A DNA stretch of 64,000 nt from Rhodoplanes sp. Z2-YC6860. Lineage in GTDB: Bacteria; Pseudomonadota; Alphaproteobacteria; Rhizobiales; Xanthobacteraceae. The position numbers and the translations under genes were made by a program. The notes under the pieces are model-generated. The model was not told the DNA's origin. It saw only the letters and a list, made by a program, of their open reading frames with translations, and searched no databases. The stretch is from assembly GCF_001579845.1 (NCBI RefSeq), contig NZ_CP007440.1:7276029-7340028 (forward strand), read 5' to 3'. This document shows, piece after piece, positions 27,265 through 40,600 of this stretch (position 1 is its first letter; every line of letters begins with the position of its first letter).

Positions 27265-28546
27265 TGACGCGCTCGATCGCGGCGCCACAGGCGCCGAGCT
27301 TGTCTTCGAGACGCTCGAAGCCGCGGTCGAGGTGATAGACGCGGTTGACCATGGTCTCGCCTTCGGCGGCGAGCGCTCCGATCACGAGGCCGACCGAGGC
27401 GCGGAGGTCGGTCGCCATCACCGGCGCGCCGCGCAGCTTGTCGACGCCGGTGACCACCGCGGTCTGGCCGTCGAGCGCAATGCGCGCGCCGAGCCGTGCC
27501 AGCTCCTGCACGTGCATGAAGCGGTTCTCGAAGATCGTCTCGGTGATGCGCGAGGTGCCCTTGGCCATGGTCATCAGCGCCATGAGCTGCGCCTGAAGAT
27601 CGGTCGGGAAGCCCGGGAACGGATCGGTCGTGACATCGACCGGTGAGATGCCGGCGCCGTTGCGCTTGATGCGGATACCTTCGTTGGTGGCGCTCACCTC
27701 GGTGCCGGTCTGCGCCAGCACGTCGAGCGCCGATTGCAGAAGCTCCGGCCGCGCGCCCTCGAGCAGCACGTCGCCGCCGGTCATGGCCACCGCCATCGCA
27801 TAGGTGCCGGTCTCGATGCGATCGGGCAGCACGCTGTGCCGCGCGCCGCCGAGCCGCGTGACGCCTTCGATAATAAGCCGCGATGTTCCGATGCCGGAAA
27901 TGCGAGCGCCCATCTTGTTGAGGCAGTCGGCGACGTCGCCGATCTCGGGCTCCTGCGCGGCGTTCTCGATCACCGTCGTGCCGCGGGCGAGCACCGCAGC
28001 CATCAGCGCCGTGTGGGTGCCGCTCACCGTGACCTTGGGGAACTTGATCTCGCCGCCCTTCAGCCCGTCCTTCGCGCGCGCGATGACATAGCCGCCATCG
28101 ATCTCGATCTTCGCGCCGAGTTTCTCCAGCGCCATGATGAGCAGGTCCACCGGACGCGTGCCGATGGCGCAGCCGCCCGGCATCGAAACCTTGGCCTCGC
28201 CCATCCGGGCCACCAGCGGCGCGATCACCCAGAAGCTCGCGCGCATCTTGGAGACCAGATCGTAGGGCGCGGTGGTGTCGACGATGCGCGAGGCGACGAT
28301 ATGGATGGTGTGGCCGTTCTGCTGGGACTCGCCCGGCCGCTTGCCGGGCACCATCATGTCGACGCCGTGGTTGGAGAGGATGCGTTGCAGCAGGCTCACG
28401 TCGGCCAGCCGCGGCACATTGTCGAGAATGAGCGTCTGATCGGTGAGCAGACTCGCGATCATCAGCGGCAGGGTGGCGTTCTTAGCGCCCGAGATCGGAA
28501 TCGAGCCCTTGAGCGGGCGTCCGCCGACGATACGAATGCGATCCAT
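27257..28546 (-). CDS. murA: UDP-N-acetylglucosamine 1-carboxyvinyltransferase
   Basis: 429 residues from [20 protein letters not shown] at 28546; longer frames upstream are not homologous. K22-N23 (SGAKNATLP) bind substrate, and C126 ([13 protein letters not shown]) is the PEP-attacking cysteine that fosfomycin alkylates. First committed step of peptidoglycan synthesis, in the cytoplasm. Normal length. Confidence 0.97.
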   Translation of the reverse strand: MDRIRIVGGRPLKGSIPISGAKNATLPLMIASLLTDQTLILDNVPRLADVSLLQRILSNHGVDMMVPGKRPGESQQNGHTIHIVASRIVDTTAPYDLVSKMRASFWVIAPLVARMGEAKVSMPGGCAIGTRPVDLLIMALEKLGAKIEIDGGYVIARAKDGLKGGEIKFPKVTVSGTHTALMAAVLARGTTVIENAAQEPEIGDVADCLNKMGARISGIGTSRLIIEGVTRLGGARHSVLPDRIETGTYAMAVAMTGGDVLLEGARPELLQSALDVLAQTGTEVSATNEGIRIKRNGAGISPVDVTTDPFPGFPTDLQAQLMALMTMAKGTSRITETIFENRFMHVQELARLGARIALDGQTAVVTGVDKLRGAPVMATDLRASVGLVIGALAAEGETMVNRVYHLDRGFERLEDKLGACGAAIERVSG

Positions 28547-28574
28547 GAGTGCCCCCGAGCGCCGGAAACCGGCT

Positions 28575-28781
28575 TCAGCCTTGCGATGAGTTGGAACCGT
28601 TGTCGGTGAGGATTCCGGCGGAATCGTGGGATGCGGGCTCGGTCCGCGACCGCTCCCGGGCCTGCGATTTGCGCCGTTTGAGGTTTTCCCGCAACGCCGC
28701 GCCCAAGCGGTCGACGCGCCTCGCGTCGCCCTTGCGGGTGCCGGACTTGCTGCCGGAGGGGCCATCGTGACTTTGGGTCAT
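28575..28781 (-). CDS. Small basic conserved protein upstream of murA
   Basis: 68 residues from [18 protein letters not shown] at 28781. The centre ([23 protein letters not shown]) is a basic helix. Such small proteins occur before murA in Rhizobiales. No known function. Lies between lepB and murA, with 28 bp to murA. Confidence 0.6.
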   Translation of the reverse strand: MTQSHDGPSGSKSGTRKGDARRVDRLGAALRENLKRRKSQARERSRTEPASHDSAGILTDNGSNSSQG

Positions 28782-28837
28782 GGCCTTAGAGCTATCCCTT
28801 CGGGATCGGGCTGCGCAAGGGCTCACCGAGGCCTGCA

Positions 28838-29545
28838 TCAGGCGATCCGGCTGAACATGCGGCCCCAGCGGATCGCGCGCGGCCAGCGCCAGAACCTCCA
28901 GGCGCTCTCGCCCTCATCCAGCGAGAAATAGATGAGCGTGGGGTGGCACAGGATATTGGCAGCCGGCACCGGACCGTGCTGCGCAACACGGCTGTCGCTG
29001 GAATTGTCGCGGTTGTCGCCCATCATGAAATAGTGCCCGGCCGGAACCGTCACCTCGGCGGTGTTGTCGAGAAAGCCGTTCTCGACCTCATCGTAAATGC
29101 GGTGGCTGACGCCGCCCGGCAGCGTCTCGAGATATTGCCGGACCGGGCGCGGCTTGCTGCCGTCATCGCGCAACTCGGCGTCAGGAAGCCGCTCCTGCTT
29201 CACCGGCTCGCCGTTGATCTGCAGGACGCCGCCCTTCATCTGGATGCGGTCGCCGGGCAGGCCCACGACGCGCTTGATGTAGACGGTGCTGCCGTCCTTC
29301 GGGAACAGATAGGCCACGACATCGCCGCGGGTGACCTCCCGCCGGCCGAACGCCATGACGTAGTCGTTGATCTGCAGCGTCGGCGCCATCGAGGTCGAGG
29401 GGACGCTGTAGATGTTGTAGCCCGGAGCGAAGGCGGGGCCGGGTTGGCTGCTGCCGAAGCCGAAATGCAGCAGAACAGCCGCGACCACGGTCACGAGCCC
29501 GGTCCGCAGCATGAGGCTATGGTGGAAAGCGCGGGGCACCGGCAT
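28838..29545 (-). CDS. lepB: Signal peptidase I
   Basis: 235 residues from MPVPRAFHHSLMLRTG at 29545. N-terminal membrane anchor (LVTVVAAVLLHFGFG), catalytic Ser in SVPSTSMAPTL, general-base Lys in YIKRVVGLPGD, and the box E motif GDNRDNSSDSR. Removes signal peptides at the periplasmic side of the inner membrane. Shorter than many because only one anchor is present. Confidence 0.95.
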   Translation of the reverse strand: MPVPRAFHHSLMLRTGLVTVVAAVLLHFGFGSSQPGPAFAPGYNIYSVPSTSMAPTLQINDYVMAFGRREVTRGDVVAYLFPKDGSTVYIKRVVGLPGDRIQMKGGVLQINGEPVKQERLPDAELRDDGSKPRPVRQYLETLPGGVSHRIYDEVENGFLDNTAEVTVPAGHYFMMGDNRDNSSDSRVAQHGPVPAANILCHPTLIYFSLDEGESAWRFWRWPRAIRWGRMFSRIA

Positions 29546-29741
29546 GGCAATTTCCTTGGCACCACCCCCAAGAGTTCGAATCGCTCTCCTTGGTCGGGTG
29601 GCGGTGCCGGCAGGTTCGATGAGCCCGCCTTCCACAGCAAATACAAAGACATCGAGCGTTCTTGCGTCGCCGGACCCCTTGTGGCAGTTTCCGCCGCGCC
29701 CGGCCGCCCCGGACGTCTTTTCGGGCGGTTTTCGCGGTTCT

Positions 29742-29816
<75 letters not shown>

Positions 29817-30205
29817 TCAAAACCCGCGCATTTCCGGGCTGTTTCAATAATCCGCATGAGAACAAACTGTGGCCGAAAATGCAGGTCGATGCGGTCAGAC
29901 GCACCGATAGTGGCACGTTTCTGACACGCTGAATCGCGTTCCGTTCTGGTCGTAGCGCGCTGTACTTTGGAGCATAGGCCGCCGGAGTCGCCCTATGGGT
30001 TGCGACGCTATTCGCTACACGACCGCAAGCCGGTGCAATATGCCGACCATCTGGCGTAGGAGTGCAAGAGCCTGGTGCGGCGGCATCACGATCGATCACC
30101 TCAACCGGCAGAGGCGGCTGGTCTCGTCAGTCTTCTCAACACCGTGAATGGAGAGCTCGGCAGCGGGGGCTCCTCTTGTGCTCCGATACAAACCGCGCCG
30201 ACTGC

Positions 30206-30400
30206 CACGAACATGCCGCCCGAACCGCACGCCGGATCGAGGATGCGGCCATGGTACGGCTCGATCACTTCGGTCAGCAGACGGACGATGCAGCTGGGCG
30301 TGTAGAACTCTCCGCCCTTTTGTCCTTCGGTACGAGCGAACTCGCCGAGGAAATATTCGTAGATGCGCCCATTGTGAAGCCGATTGGGACGATAGCCGCG
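30206..30400 (-). pseudogene. Fragment of type I restriction-modification methylase (hsdM)
   Basis: About 65 codons match Hsd[26 protein letters not shown] and the SAM-binding motif [11 protein letters not shown]. The sequence loses similarity immediately after motif I and before GRIYEYF. Methylase catalytic motif NPPY is absent. A decayed remnant, not a gene. Confidence 0.75.
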
Positions 30401-30687
30401 CTGGACCGCATGGCAAAAGAACCAATCACGCCGCCGACGCCATCCCGTCGAGTCCCGCAAGGCGCCAGTTGAGCACCCGCAGTCCGACGTGCAGCCGGAG
30501 CGCGAGCCGCCGAGCCATCCTCAAGAGGACCGGCCCCTGCATGATCCTATGCCGCCGGAGGCGGACAAACCGCGGATGTGAATGAGACCGCCAACTGAGG
30601 CGGCCTATCCCAACTGCGTAAACTTCAGCCGGTCAGCTACGTCGCCAAGATTCAAGCGGCAAGCCTTAGCACCGACCGGCCTTATGT

Positions 30688-31114
30688 ATGCGTCTCCTAT
30701 TCCTGCCGGACAGCAAAACCGGCCGAAAGACGATCATCCTCAATGCCTCTGCCCTTGCGGTGTTGAACGGCATGAAAAGGGGCCAGCGCCTATGTGGTCC
30801 CAGGCGACGATCCAGAGAAGCCCCGCCATGATCTGAAACGCCCTTGGGAAGCGGTAACCAAGCGTGCTGGTCTATCGGGGGTGCGCCTTCATGACCTTCG
30901 GCACACATACGCAAGCTTTGGCGCTGGTGGCGGTCTCGGGCTCCCTGTTATCGGCCGTCTGTTGGGGCATGCCCAGGCGGCGACCACCGCGCGGTATGCT
31001 CATCTCGACAACGATCCGCTTCGGCGCCCCTCCGAAGCCATCGCCGGCAAGATTGCGGCAGCGTTGGACGGGAATCGAAAGGCCACGGTGATGCCCTTGC
31101 GGAAACGGGCCTAA
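30688..31114 (+). pseudogene. Truncated, frameshifted phage-type integrase
   Basis: LFLPDSKTGRKTIILNASALAVLNGM begins in one frame (from 30688), and YVVPGDDPEKPRHDLKRPW continues in another (from ~30789), so a frameshift lies near 30785. The C-terminal catalytic residues HDLRHTYAS, LLGH and YAHL are present, but the N-terminal half is missing. It lies 1 kb inside attL, where the island's integrase is expected. Probably inactive. Confidence 0.8.
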
Positions 31115-31362
31115 CGCCCGCATTAATCGCGCAGCGCTTCAAGGCCGCGATCATCTTCAACAGCCCGTGCGAGCACTCAGTTCAAGCTCAACTGGACTTG
31201 ATATGCGCGTGATGCAGGTAGCGCTACCGTGCCCGGCACCAGGCTGGACTCACCGTCGGGAGGTCAGAATCATGACGAGCCTTAAAATCGATGTTGGCGA
31301 GCTCAGTCTTCTGAATAGCAAAGGACTGCTACGTCCCGCGCGGCGCCCGTGTTGTCTCGAGT

Positions 31363-31569
31363 ATGCCGGACACCGCGCAATTCACCAGCGGCTATGCGGC
31401 GCAGAACGATCTGCCGTTTCCGGTGCTGAGCGACATTGATCTCGGCTACTCGCTTGCGCTCGGCTTGATCTTCTGGGTCGGTGCCGAGGTGCAGCAGCTC
31501 TACGAGGACGCCGGCGTCGAGCTGGAAACCTACATAGACAACGGCGGCTATTTCCTGCCGATGGCCGCT
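31363..31569 (+). pseudogene. Fragment of a peroxiredoxin-like (AhpC/TSA) protein
   Basis: About 65 codons: DTAQFTSGYAAQNDLPFPVL and SDIDLGYSLALGLIFWVG up to NGGYFLPMA, similar to the centre of thioredoxin-fold redoxins. Catalytic cysteine part is missing on the 5' side and the frame degenerates after FLPMA. Remnant on the border of the giant-gene stop. Confidence 0.6.
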
Positions 31570-31637
31570 TCGCCAGCGACGAATGCGCCAACGACTTCAG
31601 AAAGTCAGGATATGCACCGACCCAAATACATGCCGCT

Positions 31638-34600
31638 TCAATTAACGGCGAAGTCGCTGTCATGCGGCTTGGCCGGCACCGTGACGACCGGGGCGATCAC
31701 ATCTTGAAGGTTCGCGCCGTTCTGTGCGTTGTCGTTTGCTTGGGTCAGTTCGGCGAGATGGTCGGCCTGGCTCACGAATTTATCCAGCTGCGTATCGTCG
31801 TTCGCAAAGATGCTTTGAACGTGGGCGTCCACGACCGGGCGGAACACGAAGGCGTCGCTTGTGCTGCCATCGATTGACGTCTGCTGCGGCACCGGCGGAT
31901 CATAGACGATCGTTCCGCCGCTGCCGTCCGCCGCGAACTTGAAGTTTTCCTGGACGTAAGTTCCGAGGAAATTGAGATTTGCAGTGTTCGTGCCGTCCGT
32001 CACGTGAAGCACGCCAGTACCGCTGTCATAGCTCACGCTGAACTGGGCCGAATTGAGATTGATGTCCTTCAGATCGATCTGATCGGAGCCCGCGAGCGTG
32101 CCGTCGCCCGTGAAGCCGGAGATCTGGCCCGTGAATGTCGATGAGTGATCGAGCTTCAGCATTCCGGTTGCGGCATTGAACGTCACCGAGCCTGAATCGG
32201 CGCTCGCGAACTCGAGAGTGGCGCCGGCATCGATGCTTGCGGCCGAGTTGAAGGATGTCAGGATCATCAACGTGTCGCCGGACGCCTCGATCGAGCCGTT
32301 GCTGCCGGGCGAAGGATCGACCGTCGGATTGAAGGCGACCGCCTGGACGTTGGCGATATCGAGCGTGCCGGCGTGCTCCGGATCGGCCACATTGGTCAGC
32401 GTCGTGATCGAGGTCGAGGCCAGCGCATTGGGGGTCACGATATGGCCGGCATCGTTGATGCCCATCACCTGATTGGTGCCGCCGTTGGGATTGTCGACCG
32501 TGGTGAAGACCCCGCCGACGTCCACGAAACCGTGTTGCACGCCATTGACGTAGTAGTAGCCGACGATTTCCCCTGCGTCGTTGATGCCCTCCGCGTAAGT
32601 CCCGCCAAAGTTCAGGCCGCCAGTCGATGCCGCCGGATCGTCGATCGTGGTGTAGACGCCGCCGTTGTAGAAGAAACCGTGAATGTTGTTGCTGGCGTCC
32701 TGGTAGTAACCGACGACCACGCCCGCATCGCTGATGCCGTTGGCTTGAACCAGAGTGGCGCCCGCGGGGCCATTCAGCGTGGTGTAGCTTCCGCCGTTGT
32801 ACAGGAAGCCGTGCTGGCCCGCGCTGTCAGAATACACACCCACGATCTGTCCGAAGTCGTTGATGCCGTAGGCGTGGGTGGCGGTGGCGCCGGCGGGATC
32901 GGTCAGCGACGTGCTCACGCCGTTGCTCGACGTGAACGCATGCCAGACACTGCTGCCGTCCTGGTAGGAGCCGACGATCTGGCCGCTATCGTTGATGCCG
33001 GATGCCAAAGTCTGGATGGAGCCGGAGGGATCGGTGATCTGGCTGTACGTTCCGCCGCTGTAAAGGAAGGAATGCTGAGCGCCGATCGTGCCGTACAGAC
33101 CGACAACCAGGTCCTGGTCGTTGATGCCTTGCGCCGATGTTCCGCTTCCGAGCGGGTTTGTCGGGAAACTGGAGTATCCCATACCACCCACCGTCTGCCC
33201 GATGACATAGTTCGAACGCGCGTCGGGCAGGACCGCGATGTTCACGGTGTTGTTGCCGCCCAGAGCGCCGGCGAAGTTGTCGGTCGGCCCTGCTGGGGAC
33301 GATTGGCCGGTCACGTCTCGGCCAACGTAGTAGTAGAGATTGGTGACGTTCTTTTCGCCAACGACGCTGTCATCGAATTCGGTGCCGGCGAAGAACTTGT
33401 TCACGCCGTCGGTGACCCCCGAATCGTTGATGACGAGGCCCGAGGTCCGGAAATCCAAGACGTGGGTCACGTACTGCGTGGTGCCGTTGGCGTCGACCGG
33501 CTCGTTGTAGGTGACGCCGAAGCGGCCATCGCCGAAATTCTCGATCTGGCTGAACGTCACATTCGTCGGATCAACAACGGAAGCGATCTGCTGGCCGGTG
33601 AGGCTCAATTCGATGATGTGCGTCCCAGTGCTGTCCCCATAGACCAGATAGGTAAACGCCCCGGATGAACTGAGGCGAACGCTTTGCAGGTTGCCGTCCG
33701 CGATCTGATAGGTCGACTGCGACGCCAGCGTGTTGCCATTGAATATCGCCAGCTCGACCTGGTCATGGACGCCGGCCGTATCGGTGACGATGTCATTCCA
33801 GGCGAACATGTACACGCCGCGCGTATCGTTCAACGTCGTCGCCATCGTCTCGCTGGCGACCGTCTGGAAATTGCTGACCGTATAAGTACCGGCGCCGCCG
33901 GTCCCGGTCCCGAGCGCCGTGACGACCGTATTTGCCACGATGCCGCTGCCGCCGATGATATCGCCGACGTTGATGCTGCCGGACGATACTGCACTGACGG
34001 TCAGCGTTGTTCCCGAGATCGAGCCCGTGAAGTTGGCTCCGGTGTAGTTCTGCGAGACGCTGACGGTATACGTGCCGGTGCCACCGGTTCCGCTCCCGAG
34101 CGCCGTGACGACCGTATTAGGCGAAATGCCGTTACCGCCGATGACGTCGCCGACCTTGATGGTGCCGGACGCCAAGGTGTTGACGGTCAGTGTTGTTCCC
34201 GAGATGGAGCCCGTGAAGCTGGCGGCTGCTCCGACCGCCGTGGGGCCGGCTTGATACGCCACCGCCGACCCGCTGATGAGGCCGGTTGTCGCGTTCACCT
34301 CCTGGGTACTCTGGCTGGTGGCGCCGCTGGCGTAGTGCGAGAGATCCGGCGTGATCGTTCCGCTGATGGCCGTCGGAGTGCCGAACTTGCCGTAGCCCTG
34401 GTATTGGATCGAGCCATTCGCCTGCGCCACGGCCAGCATGTAGGGAGCGCCGTTACCCCCAATGCCGCCGGAACTGTTGAAGGTCCATGCCGGCACTGAC
34501 GACAGCGAGGCGACGTTCGTCAGCCCGCCCGCGCCGAAAATCGGCACCTGCGACGACAGCAGGTTTCCATTCGTATCGAAGGTCTCGAAATAGGCGTTAT

Positions 34601-37600
34601 AGGTGTGATGGACGCTGTCGTACTGATCCCATGCAACGTCATAGCTGTTGAACACCTGCGACGGGGCGTAAGAGCCCGCAAACAGGTTCTCCACCATGGC
34701 GGTCAGACCGGATACGACCGGAGCAGCAGAAGGCGTCACCGTCGCAGGGTTGGTGATACCCGGGCCGCTTCCCGTCAGGACGGCCCGATAGATGGAATTC
34801 GTCGCGCCCTGCGTCTCGTAGACGACGAAGCCTTCGCCCGATGTCGCGCTGAGTGGCGCGATAAACCCGGTGTATCGGAACGGCAACTGCAGTTGTAACG
34901 ACGATGCGACCGAGGCCGGGGTTCCGGCGTAGGGCAGCATGAACGGATCGAGATTCAGCTCGCGGATGTTGACCGAGTTGGCTGCATTTGCCTGATAGCT
35001 GGGCGCATCGGCATACACCATCGCCCCCAGGCCCAAGCCCGAATTGACGAAGATCGACGGGTTAAAGAAATGATCGCCCGTCACCGGCGATTGCGGATAG
35101 ACCGAGCTGTCCCACAGATAGCCGATCGGCGCCAACTCAAGGCTCGTGCCGCCGAATCCGTCGCTCTGCGGGACGAACATATTGCCTGACAGCGCGCCGG
35201 AGACCGTGAGGCTCGCGAGCGTGGTCGCGCCATTTGCCACCCGCAGCGTCGACACGCCGTTCACCGTCGTCACCGTGGTGATCAACCCCGGCACGTTCGC
35301 GACTCCGGGCAGATCGATCGCATCGCCGACCGCCAGGCCCGCAATCGTGCCCGTGAAGGTCGACGGCTGATCAAGCCGAAGCGTCCCCTCCGGCCCGCTG
35401 AACGTCACCGTTGCGTTGTCGGACGTTGCGAGTTCGAGCGTTGAGCCGTTATCGATGCTGATCGGCTCGCCGCCGTTCGGCAGCGCGCCAAGGATCATCA
35501 ACGTGTCACCCGTGGCTTCCAAGGTGCCGGTGTTGCCGCTCGGATCGACCGCAGGATTGAAGGCCAGCGCTTGGACGTCGGAGATATTCAGTGTTCCACG
35601 ATGCGCCGGATCTCCGACGTTGGTCACGGTGGTCAGGTTACCAGAAACGTTGTAGTTGGACCGGGCATCAGGGAAGACCGCTACGTTCCACGCCGTACCG
35701 CCGCCGCCGGTGAAGGTGTCGACCGGGCCCAGGCCGACCGTCGTGTTCAAGCCCACATAATAATACGTGTTGTTGACGTTGCTGCCGCCGGCGAAGGTGT
35801 CATTGAAGCGAGTGCCGGCGATGTAGTTGTCCTTCGTGCCCGAGCCGGTGACGTTCAGTCCGGATGTCCGCAGATCGAATACATTGGTGACATATTGTGT
35901 CGTGCCGCTGGCATCGAGCGTGACGTCGTAAGTCAAGGAGATGCGGCCGTCGCCGAAATTGGTCAGCTGACCGAACGTCGCGGTCGAGGGGTCAAAGAAC
36001 GACGCAAGTTGGTTGCCGTTGGCGTCGAATTCGACGACGTGTGTGCCGGTGTTATCGCCATAGGCCAGGATCTCGACGTTGACCCCGCTGATGGTGGTCG
36101 TCAGCAGACGGACATTCTGAGGCTGCCCGTCGGCGATCTGGAATGTCGACTGCGACACCAGCGTCCCCGTGGACGGGCGATAAATTGCGAACTCCACCTG
36201 GTCGTGGGTGCCGGTGCTGTCGGTCACGACATCGTTCCAGCCGAACGAATAGCCGCTGCCGGCTCCGACGTTGGGCGCGAACTGCAAGGCGAGATTTGCG
36301 GTCGTGTGGCCGCCGGAGCCTGCTTCCTGGGTGATTCGGTCCGTCGCGCCTGCCGCAAAGTGTGAAAGATCGGGAGTTATTTGGAACGACGGACCGAATG
36401 CGGCGCCCGCGGCATTGCCGCCCGTGCCGTTACCGACGGCGACGGCCCGGTAGTCCTGGAATTGAATGAAATCGCTGTTGGCCGGCGCACTGGCATCGGT
36501 GCCAGTCGATCCGTTGCGCTCGGAGAGGGCCAATCCATAGGCCGCAGCGCTGCCGCTCAGGCTCAACGATTCACTGCCGGTGCCAACTGCCAATGAGTTG
36601 TTCACCGTGTAGGTGCCGGCGCCTCCGTTGGTGCCTGACACAAATCCGGTAACGACCGTGTTTGCTGGAACGTTGGTCCCGCTGATCGTCTGTCCGATTG
36701 CGACAGTCCCAGACGTGACGCCGGTCACGGTCAGCGTCGTTCCCGAAATCGAGCCGGTGATTGCCGCTGAATTGCCGATGGTGCCGGCACTGCGGAAGAA
36801 CCAGGCCGGCTCTGACGTCACACCGCTGATGCCAGAGACACTGAACAACTGGATCGGTGTCGCGAACTCGGCAGTTCCAGCCGGTGTGAACAGCTGGAAA
36901 TCCCCGGTGAGGGTTGTGCCGTTCACCTGCGCCCAGGCCACACTATAGGACGCGCCTGCACTGCCGGTGTTGTTGAACAGACCGTTGGTCGTGTTGTTGG
37001 TGGCGCTTGTAAAATACTCGAGATGAGCACCGGCCAACCCGGTCTCGACGGCCGTCGGCGTATTGAGCGTCAGCGGACCGTTGAGCCCAGTCGTGCCTTC
37101 CGTAAAGGTGAACTGATTGATCGCGGCGATCCCGCTGCTGTTCTCGGTAACAAAGAAGCCGATGCCCTGGGTTTGAGTCGGGCTGCTGCTCAGCAGCAGC
37201 AGTTGCCGCTGGTTCGCCGGGAAGTCTCCAGCCGGGATTGTGGTGGTCGAGTTCGGGACCTGCTGCCCGAGGAATTGGGACTGCGTGCTGTTTGCGTAGG
37301 GCAACAGGAACGGATCAAGGGCCGCCAGATTGGACGTGATCGTATCCGGCCCGGCATCGCTGTAGCCGGACGTTGTGTCGCCATAGAGCACGCCGACCAG
37401 CGCGCCGTTGGTGGTTCCAGACGTGGTCGTGACAAAGGGCCCGTAGAGGTGCACCCCGGTGGTCGGCTGCGATGGATAGACCGAGCTCGACCAGGCCGCC
37501 GGAATCGGCTCAAGCGTCAGATCGGTGCCGCCTTTGCCGTCGGCGCTGATGGTGAACACATTGCCCGACAGCGCTCCCGCGATCGTGAATGGCAAAGTGA

Positions 37601-40600
37601 CATTGCCATTTACGACCAGCGACGAGCCGTTGATGACGGCGCTGGTCACTGCGAGGTTTTCGAGGTCGATCGTGTTTCCGACCTGAAGCCCGGTAATGGA
37701 TCCCGTAAAGCTCCCATACGTGTCGAGGATCAAACTGGCTTGCGGATTGTTGAAGTTGACGGTGCTGCTGCCGCCGAGCGCAAGCTCGAGAACGCCGGAA
37801 TCGATCTGCGCGATATAACCGCTACCGAGCGCTAAGTTCAGATAGACGCCACCGCCGGTCACATCGATCAGTTGGACGCCCGGTGTTGCCGTATTGACGG
37901 GCTCGGGGTCGTTGGTTGGATTGAATGCCAGCAGCTGGACATTGATCGCCGCCAACGTTCCGGTGTGCGACGGATCGCTGGTTGACACACCGAGAGCACC
38001 AGTCGAGGCGTTGCGAGCCACGATGTAGTCGCTCGGCCGAGTTGGCAGGATTGCGATGTTGAAGGCACCGCCGCTGCCGCCTGTGAAGGTGTTGACGGTG
38101 GGCGAGCCCGACGTGCCGCCGATGTAGTAATACTCGTTGCGAACGTTGTTTTCGCCAGAGACGGTATCGCCGAATTTCGTTCCGGCGATGAACTTATCGA
38201 GTCCGTCGTTGAAGCCGGAGTAATTGGAGGTGTTGCCGGTGGTCCGGAAGTCGACCTCGTTGACGAAGACCTGCGAAGTGCCGGCGCTGTCGAGTTGGTC
38301 GTCGTAGATGATCGCAACCCGCCCGTCACCCAGGTCGCGAATGTTGCTATAGGCCTGCCCGTGCGGGGTCGCTTCGGTGTAGGTCGCGAGCTCGGTGGTC
38401 GTGCCGGTGGTGGGGTTGTACAAGAACTCCACGATGGTCGTTGACGTGTCGTCGCCATAGCCCATTAAGACAATGGTGTTGCCATTGCTGGTGCCATGCG
38501 CCTGCAGCTTGATGTTTTGCGCCTGGCCATCGGGGATTTGGTAGGTGAAGTACTGATCGACCGGCCCGCTGACCGGATTGGCCGAATGCCTGACAAACTC
38601 GACCTGATCATAGGTGTTAGCATTGCCATCAACCGTGACGGTCTCGTTCCATGCGAAGAACAGTGGCCCGCTGCCACCCGGCTGGATAAAGAACAACGAC
38701 GTCGGCTGACCGGTGTTGGTGCCGTCTGTCGGCTCGAGCGTGATCGCATTGTGAACCGTGGTGTCGCCCGCGGCGTGCGTGCCATAGGCCAGCAGATCCG
38801 GCGCGATCTCCAAGTAGCCCTGGTTATTGTTGAACGTCGTGTTCAAGGCTCCGGCGTCGGTGTACGACTGGATCCTGATGTAGTCCTGGCCGGTGTGCGG
38901 TGAATTGTTTTCGGCGAAACCCAACATGTAGGTTCCGCCGCCGGTCAGCGAATTTGCCGGGGTGAAGAACCAGGCCGGCAGGGTGTTCCGGCCGCCGGTC
39001 AGACCCGTGAAGGTAATCGGCGTCACAACGTTCTGGGTGAAATCGCTTGCGGTGTTGAAATTGGGATCGCCGCTGTTGTGCGAGAAGATGTCGAGGTTGA
39101 TGGAATAGTTGCCCGCACCCTGGTCGTATTGGTCGTAGCCGAGCCCGTATGACGTCATGATGCCGGAGGCCTCACGAGCCTGCAGGGACAGCGGGGCTTC
39201 TGTCGGCGAGGTGAGCGGACCGGCAATTTGCGTCGCCGCGCCAACGCTCAGCACATTGTTGTTGCCGGTGATGAAGGCCTCATTGATGAAGCGAACGCCG
39301 TTGTTGTTCTGGGTCTCGTAGACCGCGATGCCCTCCGCGTTGGTTGCGCTGACGTCCGGCAAGATCAGCGTGTACGACGACGGGAATTGCTGGATGGTGA
39401 AGCTGGCGACCAGTGTCTGCGTTTGCTCATTGTTGAGGAGGAACGGATCGAGCGCCGCAAGAGACAGGGTGATGTTGTCCGGTCCAAGCGGATTATAGTT
39501 GGTCGTCGTCACGCCATAGAGGACGCCGACGGCACCTTGCTTGGTGTTGACCGCGACAAACGGTGCATAGACGTGCGATCCCGTCGTCGGCTGCGTCGGG
39601 AATGCGAGTCTACCCCAGATGTATCCGGCACTCGGCGACAGCAGGCTGACGGTCGTGGTCTGTGTGGCGCTGTTGGCGGCCCCATCGTTGACCGACCACG
39701 TCACCGGGCGGCTGTTGTCCGTGCCGCCCACAGTCGGATCGGCGTTGCTTGGATTGGAATAGGAAATGAGACGGAGCGCCGCCTGATAGTCGGCCACCGT
39801 ATCGCTTCCGGAGAGCGACATCGTGTGGCTGTTGGCATCATAGCTGTAGTGGATGGTGTTGGCGCCATTCACGATGTCGCCGCTGGTGGCGGCATTGATG
39901 GTCAGCGTGTCGCCGGCCTGGGCACCGGAGGCAATGGCCACCAATGCGGACACCAGGTTCAGGTTGTCGACATCGCTCGCCGTCAGGCCTGACGACAGCC
40001 TCGTCGCGGTCCCGGTGTAGGACGCACTCGCCGCCACGTTGCTCAGCACCGGAGCCTGGTTGACCGCCGTGATGCTCAGCGTCGTGGTCGCCGCCGTGCT
40101 GGGCAGCGTGCCGTCGTTCACCACCCAGCTGATGCTGCGGCTGGTGTCGGCGCCGAAGTTCGTCGGGTTCTGGCTGCTCGACGAATACGCAACGGTGTCC
40201 AGCACCTGCTGGTAATGCGCCAGCGTGTCGCTGCCGCTCAGCGTCAGAACGCCCGTGCTGCTGTTGTAGCTCGCCGTGATGGCCGTCCCTGCCACGTTCG
40301 CGCTCAGCGTGTCTCCGGCAAAGAACCCGCTCGCGATCGTCACCGTCGCAGACGTCAGGTTCTGGCTGTCGGCGTCGCTCACCGTCAGACCAGACGACAG
40401 CGTGGTCGCCGTCCCGCCCTCCGTGTAGGCCGCGGTCGCCGCGACGTTGCCCAGCACCGGGGGCTGGTCGGCCGAGACGTTGACGGTCAGCGTGTTCGGC
40501 GTCGGGTCGAGGTCCACCCCGCCGTTCAGCGTGCCGCCGTTGTCCTGCACCTGGAACGTGAAGCTCGCATAGCCGGCGCCGCTGGCGTTCGCAGCCGGCG

